The notes beneath the pieces were generated by a model. That model made no database searches. It worked only from the letters and a program-made list of their open reading frames with translations, and was not told the DNA's origin. Positions 14,357 to 24,499 of a stretch of DNA of 64,000 nucleotides are shown in pieces. The position numbers and the translations under genes are program-made. Origin of the DNA: Streptomyces sp. NBC_01268 (GTDB lineage: Bacteria; Actinomycetota; Actinomycetes; Streptomycetales; Streptomycetaceae). The stretch lies in contig NZ_CP108454.1 in assembly GCF_036240795.1 (NCBI RefSeq), positions 6,632,001 to 6,696,000 of the forward strand, given 5' to 3'. Position 1 is the stretch's first letter. Each line of letters starts with the position of its first letter.

Positions 14357-16543
14357 TCAGAGGCCGTGCCCCGCGGGGTGCCCGAGCTCCGCCGACAGGC
14401 GCCGCACCAGGTCCGCCGCCGCGTCGGGGATCACGGTGCCGGGCGGGAAGACCGCCGCGGCGCCCATCTCCAGGAGGACCGGCACGTCCTGGGGCGGGAT
14501 GACCCCGCCGACCACGATCATGATGTCCTCGCGGCCCTCCGCGGCCAGCTCCTCCCGTAGCGCGGGCACGAGCGTGAGGTGGCCCGCCGCCAGCGACGAG
14601 ACACCCACGATGTGCACGTCCGCCTCGACGGCCTGCCGGGCGACCTCCGCGGGGGTCTGGAAGAGCGGGCCGACGTCGACGTCGAAGCCCAGGTCGGCGA
14701 AGGCGGTCGCGATCACCTTCTGGCCGCGGTCGTGGCCGTCCTGGCCCATCTTGGCCACCAGGATGCGCGGACGGCGGCCCTCGGCCTCCTCGAAGGCGTC
14801 GACCAGGGCGCGGGTGCCGTCCACGGACGGGGACTCGCCTGCTTCGTTGCGGTACACGCCGGAGATCGTACGGATCTGGCCCGCGTGCCGTCCGTACACC
14901 TTCTCCAGGGCGTCCGAGATCTCGCCGACCGTCGCCTTCGCACGGGCCGCGCGGACCGCGAGCTCCAGCAGGTTGCCCTCGCCGCCGGCGGCCCGGGTGA
15001 GGTCGTCCAGCGCGTCCCGGCAGGCCCGCTCGTCGCGCTCCTCGCGCAGCCGGCGCAGCTTCTCGATCTGCTGGGCCCGCACCGAGGAGTTGTCGACCTT
15101 CAGGACCTCGATCTGCTCGTCGCCGTCCACCCGGTACTTGTTCACGCCGATCACCGGCTGGCGGCCCGAGTCGATCCGCGCCTGGGTCCGGGCCGCGGCC
15201 TCCTCGACGCGCAGCTTCGGGATGCCCGCGTCGATGGCCTGCGCCATGCCGCCGGCCGCCTCGACCTCCTGGATGTGCTGCCAGGCCCGGCGCGCCAGGT
15301 CGTAGGTGAGCCGCTCCACGTACGCGCTGCCGCCCCACGGGTCGATGACCCGGGTGGTGCCCGACTCCTGCTGGAGCAGCAGCTGCGTGTTGCGGGCGAT
15401 GCGCGCCGAGAAGTCCGTCGGCAGCGCCAGCGCCTCGTCCAGGGCGTTGGTGTGCAGGGACTGGGTGTGCCCCTGGGTGGCCGCCATCGCCTCCACACAG
15501 GTGCGGGTGACGTTGTTGAAGACGTCCTGCGCGGTCAGCGACCAGCCGGAGGTCTGCGAATGGGTGCGGAGCGACAGCGACTTGGCGTTCTTCGGGTCGA
15601 ACTCCTTCACCAGCTTCGCCCACAGCAGGCGGGCCGCGCGCAGCTTGGCGACCTCCATGAAGAAGTTCATGCCGATCGCCCAGAAGAACGAGAGCCGCGG
15701 CGCGAACGCGTCCACGTCGAGCCCCGCCTCACGGCCCGCCCGCAGGTACTCGACGCCGTCCGCCAGCGTGTACGCCAGCTCCAGGTCGGCCGTCGCACCC
15801 GCCTCCTGGATGTGGTAGCCGGAGATCGAGATGGAGTTGTAGCGGGGCATGTTCCGGGACGTGAAGGCGAAGATGTCGGAGATGATCCGCATCGACGGCT
15901 TCGGCGGGTAGATGTAGGTGTTGCGGACCATGAACTCCTTGAGGATGTCGTTCTGGATGGTCCCCGTCAGCTTCTCGGCCGGCACCCCCTGCTCCTCGGC
16001 CGCCACGATGTACAGCGCCAGCACGGGCAGCACCGCGCCGTTCATCGTCATCGACACCGACATCCGGTCCAGCGGGATGCCGTCGAAGAGCTGTCGCATG
16101 TCGTAGATCGAGTCGATGGCCACGCCCGCCATGCCGACGTCGCCGGTGACCCGCGGGTGATCGCTGTCGTAGCCGCGGTGCGTCGGCAGGTCGAAGGCGA
16201 CCGACAGGCCCTTCTGCCCGGCGGCCAGGTTGCGCCGGTAGAAGGCGTTGGACTCCTCGGCGGTGGAGAAGCCCGCGTACTGCCGGATCGTCCACGGCTG
16301 GTTGACGTACATCGTCGGGTACGGGCCGCGCAGGTACGGCGCGACGCCCGGGTACGTGCCGAGGAAGTCGACGTCCGCCAGGTCACGCCCGGTGTACAGC
16401 GGCTTCACGCCGATGCCCTCGGGCGTCTCCCACAGCAGGTCGTCCCCGCCGGAGGCCCGCTTGAGGGCGGCGCGCCACTCCTCGGCGCTCCCGGCGGGCG
16501 AGGGGGATCCCAGGCCGATCCCGGTGAAGTCGGGGATTCCCAT
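14357..16543 (-). CDS. mutB: Methylmalonyl-CoA mutase large (alpha, catalytic) subunit
   Basis: Catalyses the adenosylcobalamin-dependent interconversion of succinyl-CoA and methylmalonyl-CoA, supplying precursors for polyketides or clearing propionate. The 728-aa protein has the TIM-barrel entry [28 protein letters not shown], the substrate-loop region and the C-terminal B12 domain with [11 protein letters not shown], whose His is the lower cobalt ligand, followed by GVSSLAAGH and [10 protein letters not shown]. The ATG at 16543 shares one base with the mutA stop (TGATG), preceded by GGAG. Length fits the family. Confidence 0.97.
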   Translation of the reverse strand: MGIPDFTGIGLGSPSPAGSAEEWRAALKRASGGDDLLWETPEGIGVKPLYTGRDLADVDFLGTYPGVAPYLRGPYPTMYVNQPWTIRQYAGFSTAEESNAFYRRNLAAGQKGLSVAFDLPTHRGYDSDHPRVTGDVGMAGVAIDSIYDMRQLFDGIPLDRMSVSMTMNGAVLPVLALYIVAAEEQGVPAEKLTGTIQNDILKEFMVRNTYIYPPKPSMRIISDIFAFTSRNMPRYNSISISGYHIQEAGATADLELAYTLADGVEYLRAGREAGLDVDAFAPRLSFFWAIGMNFFMEVAKLRAARLLWAKLVKEFDPKNAKSLSLRTHSQTSGWSLTAQDVFNNVTRTCVEAMAATQGHTQSLHTNALDEALALPTDFSARIARNTQLLLQQESGTTRVIDPWGGSAYVERLTYDLARRAWQHIQEVEAAGGMAQAIDAGIPKLRVEEAAARTQARIDSGRQPVIGVNKYRVDGDEQIEVLKVDNSSVRAQQIEKLRRLREERDERACRDALDDLTRAAGGEGNLLELAVRAARAKATVGEISDALEKVYGRHAGQIRTISGVYRNEAGESPSVDGTRALVDAFEEAEGRRPRILVAKMGQDGHDRGQKVIATAFADLGFDVDVGPLFQTPAEVARQAVEADVHIVGVSSLAAGHLTLVPALREELAAEGREDIMIVVGGVIPPQDVPVLLEMGAAAVFPPGTVIPDAAADLVRRLSAELGHPAGHGL

Positions 16544-18381
16544 CAGGAGGACACTCCCATGCGGTCGAGGGTGGCGGAGAGCACGGCGACCGCGTCGCAC
16601 CCCGCGAAGACGAACGTGTCGACACCGGCGTACGCGCCGGGCCGCCCGGCCAGGGACACGTGCCCGGCACCGGCAGCGCGCAGCGCGGCGGCTTCGGACC
16701 CGGCCCGCTCCTCGTAGAGGGCGTCGCTGGAGCACAGGCAGGCCTCGGCGGCGCCGCTGTCCGCGAAGGAGCCCTCGGTGACGGGCTCGATGCCGCCCGC
16801 CTGGAACAGGTTCGCGGCGAACGTGAGCCGCGCGGTGTGCGCGGCGGCCGGCCCGAGCGCCGCCAGGAAGACCTTCGGCCGGGCCCCGGTCGCCGCGAGA
16901 TGCGCGTCGGACCGGGCCCGCAGCGCCTCGAACGCCTCGTCGCGCCGCACCCGCGGCAGGCCGCCGACCGGCTCGGCGGGGGCGGGCGCGCGCACCACGG
17001 GCTTCTCGCCGAGGTGCGGGAACTCGCTGACGCCGGTGACGGGTTCGCGGCGCTCGGCCAGCGCCCTGGAACGCTCGGCCCAGGTGGCGGCCAGGTCCCG
17101 GCTGAGCCGGCCCGAGCGCAGCACCGCCGCCTGGCCGCCGTCGCGCTCGATGCCCTGGAAGAACTCCCACGCCGCGTGCGCGAGTTCGTCGGTCAGCGAC
17201 TCCACGTACCAGGAGCCGCCCGCCGGGTCGATCACCCGGGCCAGGTGCGACTCCTCGATGAGGATCGTCGACGTGTTCCGCGCGATCCGGCGCGCGAAGG
17301 CGTCCGGCAGACCGAGGGCGTGGTCGAAGGGGAGCACCGTGACGGAGTCGGCGCCGCCGACGCCGGCCGCCAGGGTGGCGAGCGTCGTCCGCAGCATGTT
17401 CACCCACGGGTCGCGGCCCGTCATCATCACCGACGAGGTCACCGCGTGCTGCGGCTGCGCCCCGGCCGCCGGAGCCCCGCAGGCCTCCGCGACCCGCGCC
17501 CACAGCCGCCGCGCGGCGCGCAGCTTGGCGATCGTCAGGAACTGGTCGGCGGTGGCCGCGTAGCGGAACTCCAGCTGCCCGAGGGCCTGCTCGACCGTCA
17601 GCCCGCCCGCGGTGAGCGCCCGCAGATAGGCGACGCCGGTGGCGAGCGAGGCGCCCAGCTCCTGCGCGGCGGAGCCGCCGGCCTCGTGGTACGGCAGGGC
17701 GTCCACGGTCAGCGCGCGCAGCCCCGGGTAGGACTCGGCGCACAGCCGGGTGAGGGCGACCGTGGCGGGGAAGCCGTCGCCGTCGTACGCGGAGCCCGTG
17801 CGGGCCTCGGTGCCCAGCGGGTCGGCGCCCAGGTTGCCGAGGGCGGCCTCGGGCGCGATGCCGCGCCGCGCGTAGACGTCGAGGAGCTCGGCCGCGGCCG
17901 TCGGGGTCTCCGCCCCGGCGTCCAGGACGACGGGGGCGAGGTCGAGGTACACGTCCTTGAGGACCCGGTCGAGTTCGCCGGCCGGGATGCCGTCGGGGCC
18001 CACGGCCAGCCACAGCGAAGTGACGCCGTTCTCCAGGTCGGTGAGGACCGCCTCGGGGTCGGCCACGGTGTGCCGCTGGCGTACGTCCCAGCCGTTCGCC
18101 GTGTTGCCCTCGGCGCGGCCGGACCGGACGAAGGGAGCGAACCCGGGCAACCCGGCGTCGGGCGCGGAGGCGGAGCCGTCCGCCGGCCCGTCCGCCGTGT
18201 ACAGGGGGCGGGCCCGCAGGCCGTCCTCGAGCGCGGTGGACAGGACGTCCTCGGCCTCGGTGTCCGGAACGTCCTTGCCCGACCTGCTCAGTACGCCCGC
18301 CACGAGGCGCTGCCACTGCGCATGGGTCGCTGCGGGGAATTCGGCGGCCAGCGAAAGGCCGTCGTCAGGCAGCACAGTCAT
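16543..18381 (-). CDS. mutA: Methylmalonyl-CoA mutase small (beta) subunit
   Basis: This 612-aa protein is homologous to the large subunit across the barrel ([44 protein letters not shown]). As expected for the non-catalytic partner, the C-terminal half has lost the cobalamin DxHxxG motif; the equivalent region reads [14 protein letters not shown]. It heads the operon mutA-mutB-meaB. The 136 bp upstream show no cobalamin riboswitch elements that I can recognise. Confidence 0.95.
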   Translation of the reverse strand: MTVLPDDGLSLAAEFPAATHAQWQRLVAGVLSRSGKDVPDTEAEDVLSTALEDGLRARPLYTADGPADGSASAPDAGLPGFAPFVRSGRAEGNTANGWDVRQRHTVADPEAVLTDLENGVTSLWLAVGPDGIPAGELDRVLKDVYLDLAPVVLDAGAETPTAAAELLDVYARRGIAPEAALGNLGADPLGTEARTGSAYDGDGFPATVALTRLCAESYPGLRALTVDALPYHEAGGSAAQELGASLATGVAYLRALTAGGLTVEQALGQLEFRYAATADQFLTIAKLRAARRLWARVAEACGAPAAGAQPQHAVTSSVMMTGRDPWVNMLRTTLATLAAGVGGADSVTVLPFDHALGLPDAFARRIARNTSTILIEESHLARVIDPAGGSWYVESLTDELAHAAWEFFQGIERDGGQAAVLRSGRLSRDLAATWAERSRALAERREPVTGVSEFPHLGEKPVVRAPAPAEPVGGLPRVRRDEAFEALRARSDAHLAATGARPKVFLAALGPAAAHTARLTFAANLFQAGGIEPVTEGSFADSGAAEACLCSSDALYEERAGSEAAALRAAGAGHVSLAGRPGAYAGVDTFVFAGCDAVAVLSATLDRMGVSS

Positions 18382-18517
18382 GCTCGGATGCTAGGTCAGC
18401 TTCACAAAGGAGCGCAGGGTGATCCGCTGTGACCTTGACCTCCCCTGATCGGCCTTGAACGGCGGGCCGCATCCGTGCTGGCCACCCCGCGCACCGGCCC
18501 GCGGACCAGGGGTCACG

Positions 18518-20413
18518 TCACCCGCCGGCGTCGCGGTCGTCGTCCCCGTCGGTGCCTCCGGCGTCCCCGCCGGCGTGCCGGTCGCGCTTCCCGTCGAGCT
18601 CCTCGTCCAGGGCGATGGCCGCCGAGATCAACGCGAGGTGCGTGAACGCCTGCGGGAAGTTGCCCAGTTGCTCGCCCGACGGACCGATCTCCTCCGCGAA
18701 GAGCCCGACGTGGTTCGCGTACGTCAGCATCTTGTCGAAGGAGTACCGCGCCTCGTCGAGCCGCCCGGCCCGCGCGAGCGCCCCCACGTACAGGAAGCTG
18801 CACAGCGAGAAGGTGCCCTCGCTGCCGCGCAGCCCGTCGGGCGACGCGGCCGGGTCGTACCGGTAGACGAGGCTGTCGGTGACGAGCTCGGCCCCCATCG
18901 CGTCGAGCGTCGACAGCCAGCGCGGGTCCGACGGCCCGATGAACCCGACCGCCGGCATCAGCAGCAGCGAGGCGTCGAGGACCTCGCTCCCGTAGTGCTG
19001 CACGAAGGCACGCCGGTCCGGGCTCCAGCCGCGCTCCATCACCTGACGCAGGATGGCGTCGCGGGACGCCGTCCATCCCGCCAGGTCGGCGGGCCGGGCG
19101 AAACGGGTGGCCAGCCGGATGCCCCGGTCGAAGGCGGTCCAGCACATCACCCGGCTGTACGTGAAGTCCTGCCGCCCGCCACGGGTCTCCCAGATGCCCT
19201 CGTCGGGCCGGTCCCAGTGGGCGGCCAGCCAGTCCAGCACCCCCGACACCGCGACCCAGCCGTCCCAGCCGATCCGCCGCGCCGCGGACCCGCCCTCGCG
19301 GGCCAGGCCGAAGACCGCCTCGCCGTAGATGTCGAGCTGGAGCTGACCGGCCGCCCCGTTGCCCCGGCGCACCGGGGCGGAGCCGCGATAGCCCTCCAGG
19401 TGGTCGAGGGTCTCCTCGGTGAGGTACGGATCCCCGTCGACCCGGTACATGATCTGCAAGGGCTCGCCGGTCACCGTCCGCTGCTCGCTCAGCCGCGCGC
19501 CGAGCCACAGCCGGAACGCGTCCGCCTCCTCCTCGAAACCCAGATCGAGCAGCGCGTGCACCGACAGCGAGCCGTCCCGCACCCAGGTGTAGCGGTAGTC
19601 CCAGTTCCGCTCGCCGCCGACCTGCTCCGGCAGGCCCATGGTGGCCGCCGCGACCGGGGCGCCCGTCGGCGCGTACGTGAGCAGCTTGAGCGTGATCGCC
19701 GACCGGTTGACGGCCGCCTGCCACCGCCCCCGGTAGCGGCTGCGCCGGATCCAGCGGTGCCAGAAGTCGCGGGTCCGCCGGAACTCCGCCGTCAGCGACG
19801 CCCGGTCGACCGGCGCCGGAGCCGCGCCGCCCGCCTCGTCCACGGTCAGCACCACCGCCGCCGCCTGCCCCTGCTCCAGCTCCACCTCCGCGCGCACGTC
19901 CCGCCCGTCGCGCCGCAGCTCGACCGGACCCGCGCCCTGGAGCACCGCCTGGAGCCCCGCCCCCACGAAGGTGGCCGTGTCCGAGCCGTCGAGGCTCAGC
20001 TCGTGCTCGGCCCGGCCGTAGTCGAACCGGGGCCGGCACTCCACGGAGAACCGGACCCGGCCCCGTGCCACCCTCAGCACCCGGACCAGCCGGTGCCGGC
20101 CCGTCGCCGTCTCCGGCCGGTCCAGCGGCATGAAGTCGGCGACCTCGCCGACGCCGTCGGCGGTGAGGAAACGGGTCACGAGGATCGCGGTGTCGGCGAA
20201 GTACAGCTGCCGCGTGGTGACGTCGGGGGCGTCGACGGTCACCGCGAAGTATCCGCCGCGCTCGTGGTCGAGGAGGGCGGCGAACACGCTCGGCGCGTCG
20301 AAGCGCGGCGAGCAGAACCAGTCGACCACCCCGTCGGAGGAGACCAGGGCCGCGGTCTGGAGGTCACCGACGAGTCCGTGGTCGGCGATGGGTGGATAGC
20401 GGCGCACCGGGCA
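18518..20413 (-). CDS. Glycoside hydrolase family 15 protein (glucoamylase/trehalase-like)
   Basis: GTG 20413 follows GAGGAGGT with 5-nt spacing and gives 631 aa starting MCPVRRYPPIADHGLVGDL, the normal beginning of this family. An N-terminal beta-sandwich is followed by the (alpha/alpha)6 barrel: RNWDYRYTWVRDGSLSVHALL, PDEGIWETRGG (general acid Glu) and, near the C-terminus, GLFAEEIGPSGEQLGNFPQAFTHLALI (base Glu). Cytoplasmic actinobacterial members include trehalases and glucan hydrolases; sequence alone does not separate these. The C-terminal 25 residues are an Asp/Gly/Arg-rich tail. Confidence 0.9.
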   Translation of the reverse strand, partial: CPVRRYPPIADHGLVGDLQTAALVSSDGVVDWFCSPRFDAPSVFAALLDHERGGYFAVTVDAPDVTTRQLYFADTAILVTRFLTADGVGEVADFMPLDRPETATGRHRLVRVLRVARGRVRFSVECRPRFDYGRAEHELSLDGSDTATFVGAGLQAVLQGAGPVELRRDGRDVRAEVELEQGQAAAVVLTVDEAGGAAPAPVDRASLTAEFRRTRDFWHRWIRRSRYRGRWQAAVNRSAITLKLLTYAPTGAPVAAATMGLPEQVGGERNWDYRYTWVRDGSLSVHALLDLGFEEEADAFRLWLGARLSEQRTVTGEPLQIMYRVDGDPYLTEETLDHLEGYRGSAPVRRGNGAAGQLQLDIYGEAVFGLAREGGSAARRIGWDGWVAVSGVLDWLAAHWDRPDEGIWETRGGRQDFTYSRVMCWTAFDRGIRLATRFARPADLAGWTASRDAILRQVMERGWSPDRRAFVQHYGSEVLDASLLLMPAVGFIGPSDPRWLSTLDAMGAELVTDSLVYRYDPAASPDGLRGSEGTFSLCSFLYVGALARAGRLDEARYSFDKMLTYANHVGLFAEEIGPSGEQLGNFPQAFTHLALISAAIALDEELDGKRDRHAGGDAGGTDGDDDRDAGG

Positions 20414-20560
20414 CACGGGACCTCCTCGGCCGGGAACGGACGCCGGTGCGGACCCCGCTCCGACGACCCCGACGTTGCCCCGAGCCTCGTGGCGATCCGC
20501 GGGCACGACCACGCGGGGTCGGCCGAACGGGTGAAGCCGCCCCGGCCCGCCGCCCCGCCC

Positions 20561-21571
20561 CTAGCCCAGCGGCTCGCTCAACTCGATCGCACGCAGGGCC
20601 GCCGCCAGGGCCTGCGCGTCGCCGACGTCGAGGGCCGTGTCCGTCAGCTTGACGACGTGCTCGTCGCCGTGGGCCAGGGCACGTTCCATGACCTCCTCGG
20701 CGGTGAGGGTGCCCGGTGGGACGTACGCGACGGGGGCGTCCGGCGCGTACATGGCGGTCACCGCCGCCGAGGCGGTCCAGGCGGCCCGCAGGCTCGGCAC
20801 CCACAGCGTGCGGGGGAGGGCCGGCAGGGCGCGCAGCACCGCGTTGGGTGCCGTCGCCGCGTGGACCAGCATCGTCTCCTCGCCGTGGCCGTGGGTGGCG
20901 TACCGGTGGGTGGCCGCCCGCACGAGCTCGGCGAGCAGCGCCCGCGCCTCCTCCGGGTCCGTCACCCCGGCCGCCCACACCGGCAGGCCCGTGACCCGGC
21001 CGAGCCGGTCGGGGAAGCCGCCGTCCCGCTCCGCGACCGGCCCGACCGCGTCGAGGGCCGCCGCCGCCCGCTCGGCGCCGGGCAGCGGCACGAGCCCCTC
21101 GACGGGGCGGTGCCGGGCGGCCCAGTAGCCGAGGCCGTGCGCGAGCTCGGCGAGCCGCGGCCCGGTGGCCTCGCCCGCGAGCAGGGTGCGCACGGCGTGC
21201 CCGACCCGGATCACGGGGTGCGTGGAGCCTCCGTACATCCCCGGCAGCAGCCGCGGCCACCACACGGCGAGCACCTCGCGCCAGGGACGCTCGGCGATCG
21301 CGCGCTCGAAGTACCCGATCCAGTCGGCCGCGCGCCGCGGATCCCCCAGCGCGCCCCGCCAGTCGGCGTCCGTGACCGCCGCGACGCCGGCCGGGAACTC
21401 CTCCAGCTTGGCCGCGTACCGGTCGAGCCAGCGGTGCACCGCGCCCGCCTGCCCACGCGCGGCGAGCGCCTCCACGGCCATCGGCGCGTGGTTGGTGAGC
21501 CGCCCGAGCCGCTCGGGCCCGCAGGAGTGCAGTCGCCGGAGGGCCTCGTCGAGCGTGCCTGTCGCATCCAT
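20561..21571 (-). CDS. Questin oxidase-like (DUF4243) family protein
   Basis: ATG 21571 gives 336 aa; GTG 21580 would add three residues. The pattern TNHAPMAVEALAA, then RYAAKLEEFPAG, WRGALGDPRRAADWIGYFERAI, WWPRLLPGMYGGSTHPVIRVGHAVR and a late HGDEHVVKLTDTAL matches the family named for fungal questin oxidase, a Baeyer-Villiger-like anthraquinone ring-cleaving enzyme. The conserved His residues (THPVIRVGHA, GHGEETMLVHA, HGDEHVVK) are present. Bacterial members have no established substrate, and no aromatic polyketide genes are nearby. Confidence 0.75.
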   Translation of the reverse strand: MDATGTLDEALRRLHSCGPERLGRLTNHAPMAVEALAARGQAGAVHRWLDRYAAKLEEFPAGVAAVTDADWRGALGDPRRAADWIGYFERAIAERPWREVLAVWWPRLLPGMYGGSTHPVIRVGHAVRTLLAGEATGPRLAELAHGLGYWAARHRPVEGLVPLPGAERAAAALDAVGPVAERDGGFPDRLGRVTGLPVWAAGVTDPEEARALLAELVRAATHRYATHGHGEETMLVHAATAPNAVLRALPALPRTLWVPSLRAAWTASAAVTAMYAPDAPVAYVPPGTLTAEEVMERALAHGDEHVVKLTDTALDVGDAQALAAALRAIELSEPLG

Positions 21572-21759
21572 GAGGGGCACGGTAGGCGGCCGGGCGCGGC
21601 CCGCGTATCGGGCTGGGGAGGAGGACCGGACCTAGGGCGCGTCTTAGGACCGGGGGTGGTCCGCACCGCGTCCTCCCGGTCGACTCCGGTGGGACGCCGG
21701 GTGGCGCGTCAGTACGATGGGCGGCCGGGTCGGGGAGCGGTGAGGCGGAGGTCGGCAGG

Positions 21760-22140
21760 ATGGCGGGTGTGCCGCGGAGGCGTGGGCAGGGCGAGCTGGA
21801 GACGCTGGTGCTCGCCGCGCTGAGGGCCGCGGACGGGCCGGTCACCGCGGGCTGGGTGCAGGAGCGGCTCGGCGGCGGCCTCGCGTACACCACCGTGATC
21901 ACGATCCTGACGCGCCTGCACGCGAAGGGCGCCGTCGCGCGGGAGCGGGCGGGCCGGTCGTTCGAGTGGACGCCGGTCGCGGACGAGGCGGGTCTCGCCG
22001 CGCTGCGGATGCGCCGGGTCCTGGACGGCGAGTCCGACCGCGAGGCGGTGCTCGCCCGTTTCGTGACGGGCCTGTCGTCGGCGGAGGAGCAGCTGGTGCG
22101 GGACCTCCTGGCGCAGGCCGGGGAGGACGGGGAGGACTGA
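21760..22140 (+). CDS. BlaI/MecI/CopY family transcriptional repressor
   Basis: 126 aa with the winged-helix core GELETLVLAALRAADGPVTAGWVQERL, LAYTTVITILTRLHAKGAVARERAGRSFEWTPV and a C-terminal dimerisation helix LSSAEEQLVRDLLAQ. In Staphylococcus these repressors are cleaved after signalling by a BlaR1/MecR1 metalloprotease. Here the next gene, 4 nt downstream, encodes an M56 peptidase, so the two likely form a sensor-repressor operon. I saw no clear dyad in the 21581-21759 intergenic region. Confidence 0.92.
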   Translation: MAGVPRRRGQGELETLVLAALRAADGPVTAGWVQERLGGGLAYTTVITILTRLHAKGAVARERAGRSFEWTPVADEAGLAALRMRRVLDGESDREAVLARFVTGLSSAEEQLVRDLLAQAGEDGED

Positions 22141-22144
22141 CGCC

Positions 22145-23077
22145 ATGGGGGTCTTCGTCTTCCTGCCGCTCGTCCTCCCGCTGACCGCGTGGCCGGTCGC
22201 GCGGCTCGCCGAACAGCACCTGCACCCGCGCACCGCGACCCGGATGCTGACCGCCGTCGCCGCGGTCCTCGCGCTGTGCAGCACGCTGTGCCTGGGGCTC
22301 CTCATGGTCGTCGGCACGGCCCAGCTGCCGGGCAACCCGCTGCCGGACGCCTGGTCCGATCCGGAGGTGCGGGCGGCGGTGCCGTACGACGAGGTGGCCG
22401 GCCGGCTCGCGATCCCGGCACTCCTCGCCGTGCTCGGTGCCTGCGGCTGGACGCTGCTGCGGCACCGGCGGGTACGGCGGCGGGCGGAACGCGCCCTCGC
22501 CCCGCTGCCCGCCCGCGCCGTCGCGGTGCTGCCGGACGACGTCCCGTACGCGTACGCGCTGCCGGGCGGGCGCCGGGACCGGGTGGTCGTCAGCCGGGGG
22601 ATGCTGGCGCGGCTGACGTCACGGGAGCGCCGGGCGCTCTTCGCCCACGAGCGGGCCCATCTGGAGGGCCGCCACCACCGTTTCCTCCTCGTCGTCCGGG
22701 TGGCGGCGCGGGCCAACCCGTTCCTGCGGCCGCTGTGCACGGCCGTCGGTTACACCGCCGAGCGGTGGGCCGACGAGGAGGCCGCGGCGCGGGTCGGCAG
22801 CCGCCGGGTGGTCGCCCGCGCCATCGGCAAGTCCGCCCTGGTGTCGGCGGGGACGCCGGTGCCGACCCTCGCCGGCTTCGCCGCCGCGGGCCCGGTCCCG
22901 CGGCGGGTGGCCGCGCTGCTCGCCCCGGCGCCGGTCGCCCGGGCCTGGCCGCGGGTGGGCACGGCGACGGGGATGGCGACCTGGGGCGCGGCCGTGGGGA
23001 CCGCCGCGTCCGCCGTCTCGTCGGCGAACTCGGCCGTCACGCTCTACGCGATCCTCCACACGGCCGCACCGCTCTGA
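22145..23077 (+). CDS. M56 family membrane metallopeptidase (BlaR1/MecR1-like without sensor domain)
   Basis: 310 aa with hydrophobic segments near 1-20, 35-58, 88-104 and at the C-terminus. The zinc motif is HERAH (168-172) in LFAHERAHLEGRHHRFL, with the downstream acidic ligand probably in YTAERWADEEAA. Unlike BlaR1 there is no penicillin-binding sensor domain. It follows the BlaI-type repressor by 4 nt and probably cleaves or regulates it. The signal could be envelope stress rather than beta-lactam. Confidence 0.9.
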   Translation: MGVFVFLPLVLPLTAWPVARLAEQHLHPRTATRMLTAVAAVLALCSTLCLGLLMVVGTAQLPGNPLPDAWSDPEVRAAVPYDEVAGRLAIPALLAVLGACGWTLLRHRRVRRRAERALAPLPARAVAVLPDDVPYAYALPGGRRDRVVVSRGMLARLTSRERRALFAHERAHLEGRHHRFLLVVRVAARANPFLRPLCTAVGYTAERWADEEAAARVGSRRVVARAIGKSALVSAGTPVPTLAGFAAAGPVPRRVAALLAPAPVARAWPRVGTATGMATWGAAVGTAASAVSSANSAVTLYAILHTAAPL

Positions 23078-23095
23078 CCGTCCGCGAGGGCTCCG

Positions 23096-24313
23096 TCAGC
23101 TGATCGCCAGCGGGATCCCCGGGGCGAGTGCGGCCGCGATGCGCTCGGCGACGACCTCGGCCTGGTTGCCGTCCGGCGTGGTCGCCGTCTTCGTCGCGGA
23201 CACGGCGAGCGCGAGCCGTTTGGACGGCAGGTACGCCTGGATCGCCGCGTACCCCGAGAACGACGGGTTCTGCAGGATCCACCCGTTGACGACGATGACG
23301 CCGAGGCCGAAGTGCTTGGCCTGCGTCTGCTTCAGGCAGATGGTGGCCGGGCAGCGGGCGGTGCCGCCGCCGAGGCCGACCGTGCCCGGGTTCAGCAGGG
23401 TGCGGTACGCGCGGGGCGAGAGCAGCTCGCCGCTGCCGATGCCCTCGGCGGAACGGGCCAGGTCGCAGATGTGGGTGGTGATGACCGCGCCGGGCGCCGT
23501 GGTCCACGACGGGTTCCAGAAGGTGGACTCCTCGTAGAAGCCGCGGTCGGAGGTGAAGGCGTGCAGCACCCGCTGCGGGATGTCGGGCGTGAAGCCGGGC
23601 CGGGTGTCGCGCAGCCCCAGCGGGCCGGTGACCCGCTGCTTCACGAAGTCCTGGATCGGCATGCCGGTGATCTTCTCCAGGGCGGAGACGAGCAGCAGGT
23701 AGTTGGCGTGCGAGTAGCTCCAGTTGGTACCCGGCTCGTACCAGAAGGAGTGGCTGTACGGGTAGGCGAGCAGCTGCTCCGGGGTCCACTGGCGGAACGG
23801 GTGCGGCACCAACTCCTTGAGGAAGGCCGGGTCGGTGACGTAGTCGTGCAGTCCGGAGGTGTTGTTCGCGAGCATCCGCAGGGTGATCTCGTGCGCCTTG
23901 GGCACGTCGGGAAGCCACCGGTCCACGGTGTCGTCCAGGCTCACCCTGTGTTCCTGGACCAGCTGGAGCAGGGCCGTGCCGATGTGCGCGAAGGCGACCG
24001 AGCCGGCCCGGAAGTGCATGTCCGGCTCGGCGGGCACGCCGGTCATCGACTCGCCGAGCGCGTCGGTGAGGACCTCGCGCCCGTCGCGGGTGACCTTCAC
24101 CTCCACGGAGTTCAGCCGCAGGTCCGCCTTGGCCTTGCGGGTGATGTCGAGGACCCGCCGGGCCTGCGCGTCGAGCGGCCGCTGGGTCCGCACGCACGAC
24201 CGGTCCCCGTGGCCCCCCGCCCCGCGGGCGGAGGCGGGCACGGCGGCGGAGGTCTGGGACACGACGGCGAGGAGCGCGGCGCAGAGGGCCGCGCGAAGGG
24301 TGGTGCGTCTCAT
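23096..24313 (-). CDS. Secreted serine hydrolase (class C beta-lactamase/esterase family) with a degenerate active site
   Basis: Start chosen at ATG 24313, giving 405 aa with a signal peptide (MRRTTLRAALCAALLAVVSQ). The fold is clear: FRAGSVAFAHIGTALLQLVQE at the nucleophile helix, LLANNTSGL-type loop, WSYSHANYLLLVSALEKITG and a late GLGVIVVNGW. The catalytic SxxK reads S105-V-A-F108, so the general-base Lys is Phe, and the YxN motif reads Y200-S-H202. Family enzymes (beta-lactamase, D-Ala-D-Ala peptidase, esterase EstB) need both. I infer a catalytically impaired binding protein or a decaying gene. It is convergent with the M56 gene, leaving only 18 bp between them. Confidence 0.82.
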   Translation of the reverse strand: MRRTTLRAALCAALLAVVSQTSAAVPASARGAGGHGDRSCVRTQRPLDAQARRVLDITRKAKADLRLNSVEVKVTRDGREVLTDALGESMTGVPAEPDMHFRAGSVAFAHIGTALLQLVQEHRVSLDDTVDRWLPDVPKAHEITLRMLANNTSGLHDYVTDPAFLKELVPHPFRQWTPEQLLAYPYSHSFWYEPGTNWSYSHANYLLLVSALEKITGMPIQDFVKQRVTGPLGLRDTRPGFTPDIPQRVLHAFTSDRGFYEESTFWNPSWTTAPGAVITTHICDLARSAEGIGSGELLSPRAYRTLLNPGTVGLGGGTARCPATICLKQTQAKHFGLGVIVVNGWILQNPSFSGYAAIQAYLPSKRLALAVSATKTATTPDGNQAEVVAERIAAALAPGIPLAIS

Positions 24314-24453
24314 GCCCGCACTATCTCCGCGCCCACGCGCCCGCCCCGTCCGCAACTCCGGCGGACACTCCGCACGGGGGGTGGGGACGCGCCCGTGTGG
24401 GGCAAGGCGGGCAAGGGAGGCAAGGGGGCGGCCGTGGACCCGGTCCTCGTTCG

Positions 24454-24499
24454 GGGGTCGGCTCCGCCCCTCACGCGGGGTCGGCTCCGCCCCTCACGC
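24454..24499. repeat. Two perfect tandem 23-bp repeats
   Basis: The unit beginning GGGGTCGGCTCCGCCCC occurs at 24454-24476 and again at 24477-24499 without a mismatch. The second copy runs into the last codons of the aldo/keto reductase gene. The most likely origin is slippage in GC-rich DNA. No function is apparent. Confidence 0.8.

Noticed and set aside
14579-18432. Very long plus-strand open frames opposite mutB and mutA
   Set aside because: They are antisense to clear methylmalonyl-CoA mutase genes and consist of Arg/Ala/Gly/Val-rich sequence without domains, as expected from GC-biased third codon positions.
18382-18517. Possible cobalamin riboswitch before mutA
   Set aside because: The region is only 136 bp and lacks a recognisable B12 box.
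18455-21823. An 1122-codon plus-strand open frame across the GH15 and questin-oxidase-like genes
   Set aside because: It spans two well-supported minus-strand genes and shows no motif; it is a shadow frame in high-GC DNA.
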